Assembly: GCA_900318145.1 (NCBI GenBank)
Contig: ONJM01000018.1
Span: forward strand, 1-64,000
DNA length: 64,000 nt
Direction: 5' to 3'
Source: an uncultured Eubacteriales bacterium
Lineage (GTDB): Bacteria; Bacillota; Clostridia; Christensenellales; Aristaeellaceae
Both the position numbers and the translations under genes were made by a program. Position 1 is the stretch's first letter, and each line of letters opens with the position of its first letter. Below are positions 61,220-64,000 of this stretch, in pieces. Under the pieces are notes generated by a model. The model ran no database searches, was not told where the DNA came from, and was given only the letters and a program-made list of their open reading frames with translations.

Positions 61220-62500
61220 ATGAGGCGTTCGGGAGAATTCTTTCACCGGATATGGATCCTGCTGCTGATCCTGTCCGTTGTGACGGGATTCCCATGCGTT
61301 TCCGGCATGGCGGACGGGACGGTTCTGGCGTTTCCACAGAATATGGAAAGCATCCGGGAAGAAGCTTTCCGCGGAGATTCTTCCATTCAGAAAGCGGTAT
61401 TGCCGGAAGGCATTACGACAATTGAAGCGCTCGCCTTTGCGGAAAGTTCCCTGCAGGAGATCAATCTCCCGGATTCCCTGACATTTATCGCGGAGGACGC
61501 GTTTCTGGACTGCAGTCTGCAGAACGTTACAGCGACAAATGGAAGCTACGCATACAACTGGGCCAGGGAAAACGGATACATCACAGAATTTCAGGCGCTG
61601 CTGATCGGGGAAGAGTCGTTTTTCAGAACAGATTCTGACGGAATTCCCTATATAGAAACAAAGATCCGGAATTCAAACGACACGGCAAAGATGGCCGCGA
61701 TGCTGGGCAATGTAACCGGGCCGGATGGCACAGAATTCAAGATAACCCGGAAGACTAACGCGGGGTACGACGCGATCCGGTCCGCAATCCGGACAACATT
61801 TGCCGGGACAATTGATCAGGATGTTTCCCTTTTCTTTATCGCGTCCCACGGGGACAGCATCAACGACGGGGAACTGGAGATGCCGTTTACCGGAGACCCG
61901 GATGACGGTGATGATATCGCGGCTTACCTGGAAAAACAGTACCTGTCCTTTGAGACACTGGCGTCCTGGCTGTCTGAAATGGTGAAAGGCAAAGTTGTGG
62001 TGATTCTGGAATCCTGCGGAGCAGGATCTTCCATCTACATCGAACCGGAATCCAACGGAAGAAAAGGCGCGCGAAAGGCGGAGGAAGACCGGCCGGAAGA
62101 CTTCGTAAAGGCGGCGGTTAAGGCTTTTGCGGGCGCCGATCCGGGGATCATAACGGTATCGGAAGAAAACACATACCAGAAATCCACCGGAGATATGCGC
62201 CAGCCGAAGTTCTATGTCCTGGCCGCGGCAGCCCATCATGAAATGAGCTGGGGTCAATCAAACGCGTCAGAGGATCCCATGAATCTGTTTACAAGATGGC
62301 TGATCCAGGGAATTGGCGAGAAAGGCAATTCTCCTGCGGACCAGGATCCGCAGGACGATATCCTGACGCTGAACGAACTGCACCGGTACATTCAGTCGGT
62401 GGGGGATAGCTTCCCGATTGTCAGCCAGGGGATCACCTATTATCAGCATGTGCAGGCGTATCCGGAAAACAGCGGGCAGGAGATCTTTATCCTGAAATAA
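61220..62500 (+). CDS. Secreted LRR_5 / caspase-like (clan CD) cysteine protease
   Basis: The 426-residue protein starts with a signal peptide (about residues 1-30), followed by an LRR_5 block (about 33-125; INLPDSLTFIAEDAF) and a caspase-like domain (about 130-420). The putative catalytic dyad is visible: histidine in SLFFIASHGDS near residue 213 and cysteine in VVVILESCGAGSS near 260. This resembles C13/C14/gingipain-type clan CD peptidases. No obvious propeptide cleavage site is seen. CGGAGGAAA precedes ATG 61220. LRR fusion suggests surface targeting of the protease. Confidence 0.75.
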   Translation: MRRSGEFFHRIWILLLILSVVTGFPCVSGMADGTVLAFPQNMESIREEAFRGDSSIQKAVLPEGITTIEALAFAESSLQEINLPDSLTFIAEDAFLDCSLQNVTATNGSYAYNWARENGYITEFQALLIGEESFFRTDSDGIPYIETKIRNSNDTAKMAAMLGNVTGPDGTEFKITRKTNAGYDAIRSAIRTTFAGTIDQDVSLFFIASHGDSINDGELEMPFTGDPDDGDDIAAYLEKQYLSFETLASWLSEMVKGKVVVILESCGAGSSIYIEPESNGRKGARKAEEDRPEDFVKAAVKAFAGADPGIITVSEENTYQKSTGDMRQPKFYVLAAAAHHEMSWGQSNASEDPMNLFTRWLIQGIGEKGNSPADQDPQDDILTLNELHRYIQSVGDSFPIVSQGITYYQHVQAYPENSGQEIFILK

Positions 62501-62510
62501 ATATACTGGA

Positions 62511-62551
62511 TTCATGGCGTGAAACCGGACAATTCATGGCGTGAAACCGGA
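62511..62551 (+). repeat. Two 19-base direct repeats, 22-base period
   Basis: TTCATGGCGTGAAACCGGA occurs at 62511-62529 and again at 62533-62551, ending nine bases before the -35 box of the next promoter. The 22-base period equals two helical turns, typical of tandem activator sites. Confidence 0.7.
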
Positions 62552-62559
62552 TAATTGTA

Positions 62560-62588
62560 TTGACAGGTATTACCAATTACAGGATAAT
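62560..62588 (+). promoter_or_regulatory. Promoter of the second SH3/Glu-Pro-repeat gene
   Basis: TTGACA (62560-62565), 17 bases, GATAAT (62583-62588), about 67 bases before ATG 62655. Confidence 0.8.
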
Positions 62589-62654
62589 AATCCAAAGGAA
62601 TCCAAACAGAAATATAATGGCTATTCAGTGTTTCAGTCAGGAGGAAAAGGTCAG

Positions 62655-64000
62655 ATGAAAAGGACATTCACACTGTTTCTTGCGCTGCTGATGGTGATGA
62701 GCAGTCTGGTATCTTTTTCCGGCGCCGAAAAGGGCACTGCGGAGGGAACAGAAGCTGCTGATGAAAGCGCGGCAGTTGAAACGGTTGAGGAGGATTCCGG
62801 GGATCCTGCGAAGGAAGAGACCGTGAAGCAGGAGAAAGAGGAATCTTCCGAGTCGGGGAAGACGAAGCAGAAAAAGAAGTCTTCAAAGCAGGAAGAAGAG
62901 TCCGCGAAACAGGAAGAGCCCGCGAAGGAAGAGACCGCGAAGCAGGAGAAAGAGGAATCTTCCGAGTCGGGGAAGACGAAGCAGAAAAAGAAGTCTTCGA
63001 AGCAGGAAGAATCCGCAAAACAGGAAGAGCCTGCGAAGGAAGAGACCGCCAAGCAGGAAGAACCTGCAGAGGTTCCTGAAGATAAAATAGAAAAAGCGGA
63101 AGAACCCGCGGAAGAAGCCCGCTTTACGGAAGGGTATGTTCTTCTGAAGAAGGGTACTTCTGTCTATAAAAAAGCGGAGAAAGCAGAAGCCATCGGAAAG
63201 ATCACAAAAGAATCCGTGGCGTACGCTGTTGTAAAAAAAGAGAGCAAGAATGCGGCAAAGAGCTGGCTGCAGATTACTTTTGATACGGAAGACGCGCGCG
63301 CAAAGGGCGAAAATCTCCTGAAAGGCTATGTACAGGCAGAACAGGTGACTGTACTGAACGAGGGAGAGGTAAAAGCGCTGGAACAAAAACTGGCCAGCGA
63401 TTCGCTTGCGCGGAAGACGGGCGGGCATAAGCTGCCGGCAGCAGGATTCAAACCTACGGAAGAACCGGTAAGTGAACCGAAAGAGGAACCTGCTCCGGCT
63501 GAAAAACCTGTGGAGAAGCCTGCGGAAGAACCTGCAGAAGAGTCCGCTCCTGCGGAAGAACCCGCGGAAGAACCCGCTCCCGTGGAGGAACCTGCAGAAG
63601 AGCCCGCTCCCGTGGAGGAACCTGCAGAAGAGCCCGCTCCCGTGGAAGAACCTGTCGAAGAGTCTGCTCCTGCGGTAGAGTCCGTCGAAGAGCCCGCACC
63701 TGCGGAAGAACCCGCTGAAGAACCCGCTCCCGTGGAGGAACCTGCAGAAGAGCCCGTCGAAGAGCCCGCACCTGCGGAAGAACCTGCAGAAGAGTCCGCT
63801 CCCGTGGAGGAACCTGCAGAAGAGCCCGTCGAAGAGCCCGCACCTGCGGAAGAACCTGCAGAAGAGTCCGCTCCCGTGGAAGAACCTGTCGAAGAGTCTG
63901 CTCCTGCGGTAGAGTCCGTCGAAGAACCCGCACCTGCGGAAGAGCCGGTCGAAGAGCCCGCACCTGCGGAAGAACCAGCAGAAGAGCCCGTTCCTGCGGA
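62655..64000 (+). CDS. Secreted Lys/Glu-rich, SH3-like, Glu-Pro-repeat protein (partial)
   Basis: The frame is open from ATG 62655 to the window end (448 codons). It encodes a signal peptide (MKRTFTLFLALLMVMSSLVS), a Lys/Glu/Ser-rich region (about 30-155) made of a 38-residue unit duplicated with 114-base period, an SH3-like domain (about 157-238; EGYVLLKKGTSVYKKAEKAE), a linker, and a Glu-Pro-Ala repeat region from about 63480. It is the sister of the frameshifted gene at 54227 with the same order in one uninterrupted frame. AGGAGGAAAAGG precedes the start. Further domains, likely FN3, may follow outside. Confidence 0.8.
   Translation, partial: MKRTFTLFLALLMVMSSLVSFSGAEKGTAEGTEAADESAAVETVEEDSGDPAKEETVKQEKEESSESGKTKQKKKSSKQEEESAKQEEPAKEETAKQEKEESSESGKTKQKKKSSKQEESAKQEEPAKEETAKQEEPAEVPEDKIEKAEEPAEEARFTEGYVLLKKGTSVYKKAEKAEAIGKITKESVAYAVVKKESKNAAKSWLQITFDTEDARAKGENLLKGYVQAEQVTVLNEGEVKALEQKLASDSLARKTGGHKLPAAGFKPTEEPVSEPKEEPAPAEKPVEKPAEEPAEESAPAEEPAEEPAPVEEPAEEPAPVEEPAEEPAPVEEPVEESAPAVESVEEPAPAEEPAEEPAPVEEPAEEPVEEPAPAEEPAEESAPVEEPAEEPVEEPAPAEEPAEESAPVEEPVEESAPAVESVEEPAPAEEPVEEPAPAEEPAEEPVPA
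63480..64000 (+). repeat. Glu-Pro-Ala coding repeats, running off the window
   Basis: Variants of the units GAAGAACCCGCGGAAGAGCC and related 9- to 14-codon blocks repeat to the last base, with a larger near-duplicate of about 66 bases around 63730-63870. Same type as the 54565-55650 array, but less regular. Confidence 0.85.

Overview
The window looks like chromosomal DNA of a Gram-positive, Firmicutes/Clostridia-type bacterium, probably from a gut or rumen habitat. The evidence is strong GGAGG ribosome binding sites, consensus sigma-A promoters, many secreted BspA-type leucine-rich-repeat (LRR_5), fibronectin III and SH3-like proteins, and a Clostridia-style siphovirus/myovirus prophage. The species cannot be named from sequence alone. 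The prophage is visibly richer in G+C than the rest. No tRNA, rRNA, CRISPR array or insertion-sequence transposase was seen.

Region 1 (1-15430) is the packaging, head, neck and tail-sheath end of a prophage, mostly on the minus strand. Reading leftward the order is small early gene, sigma-like regulator, terminase small and large subunits, portal, protease/scaffold, cement, major capsid, head-tail connectors, neck terminator, tail sheath and the first codons of a probable tail tube gene. A divergent XRE repressor/ImmA pair forms the right edge, with three palindromic operator candidates and face-to-face promoters. Several plus-strand cargo genes sit inside the structural operon: a secreted protein, a small ORF, an RpiB-like protein, a GNAT acetyltransferase, and two 83-residue proteins that join a bacteriocin-type double-glycine leader to a LysM domain. 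No replication or integration gene is in the window.

Region 2 (15470-27673) is chromosomal. It holds an AlkD-type DNA glycosylase and a family of secreted proteins: FN3 with zinc ribbon, a 1442-residue FN3/LRR/BACON/CHAP protein, two paralogous TPR/FN3 proteins (one frameshifted in a 9-A tract), a decayed ORF, and two BspA-like LRR proteins.

Region 3 (27899-53310) is a Wzx/Wzy-type surface polysaccharide locus, all on the plus strand. It has two Wzz-like chain-length proteins, an unusual fusion of the membrane/Rossmann half of an initiating sugar transferase with an FdtA-like cupin, a stand-alone FdtA-like cupin, an FdtB-like aminotransferase, a separate sugar-transferase catalytic protein, one GT4 glycosyltransferase, a Wzy-like polymerase, a pyruvyl-transferase-family protein, a MenD-like ThDP enzyme, a Wzx flippase and an NAD-dependent epimerase. 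Embedded in it (34078-45394) is a compact acyl-building module: FabD, metallo-hydrolase, KAS III, two FabG-like reductases, two acyl carrier proteins, a GNAT, an AMP-forming ligase, and a complete transcarboxylase set (12S, MmdE-like small subunit, biotin carrier, 5S) without biotin carboxylase. My leading hypothesis is that this module makes a short 3-hydroxyacyl group, with malonyl units supplied from oxaloacetate, and attaches it to a 3-amino-3,6-dideoxyhexose of the polysaccharide.

Region 4 (53537-64000) is a run of secreted proteins: a small LRR protein, a frameshifted SH3/Glu-Pro-repeat/FN3/LRR protein, two transglutaminase-LRR proteins, an LRR/caspase-like protease, and a second SH3/Glu-Pro-repeat protein that runs off the window.
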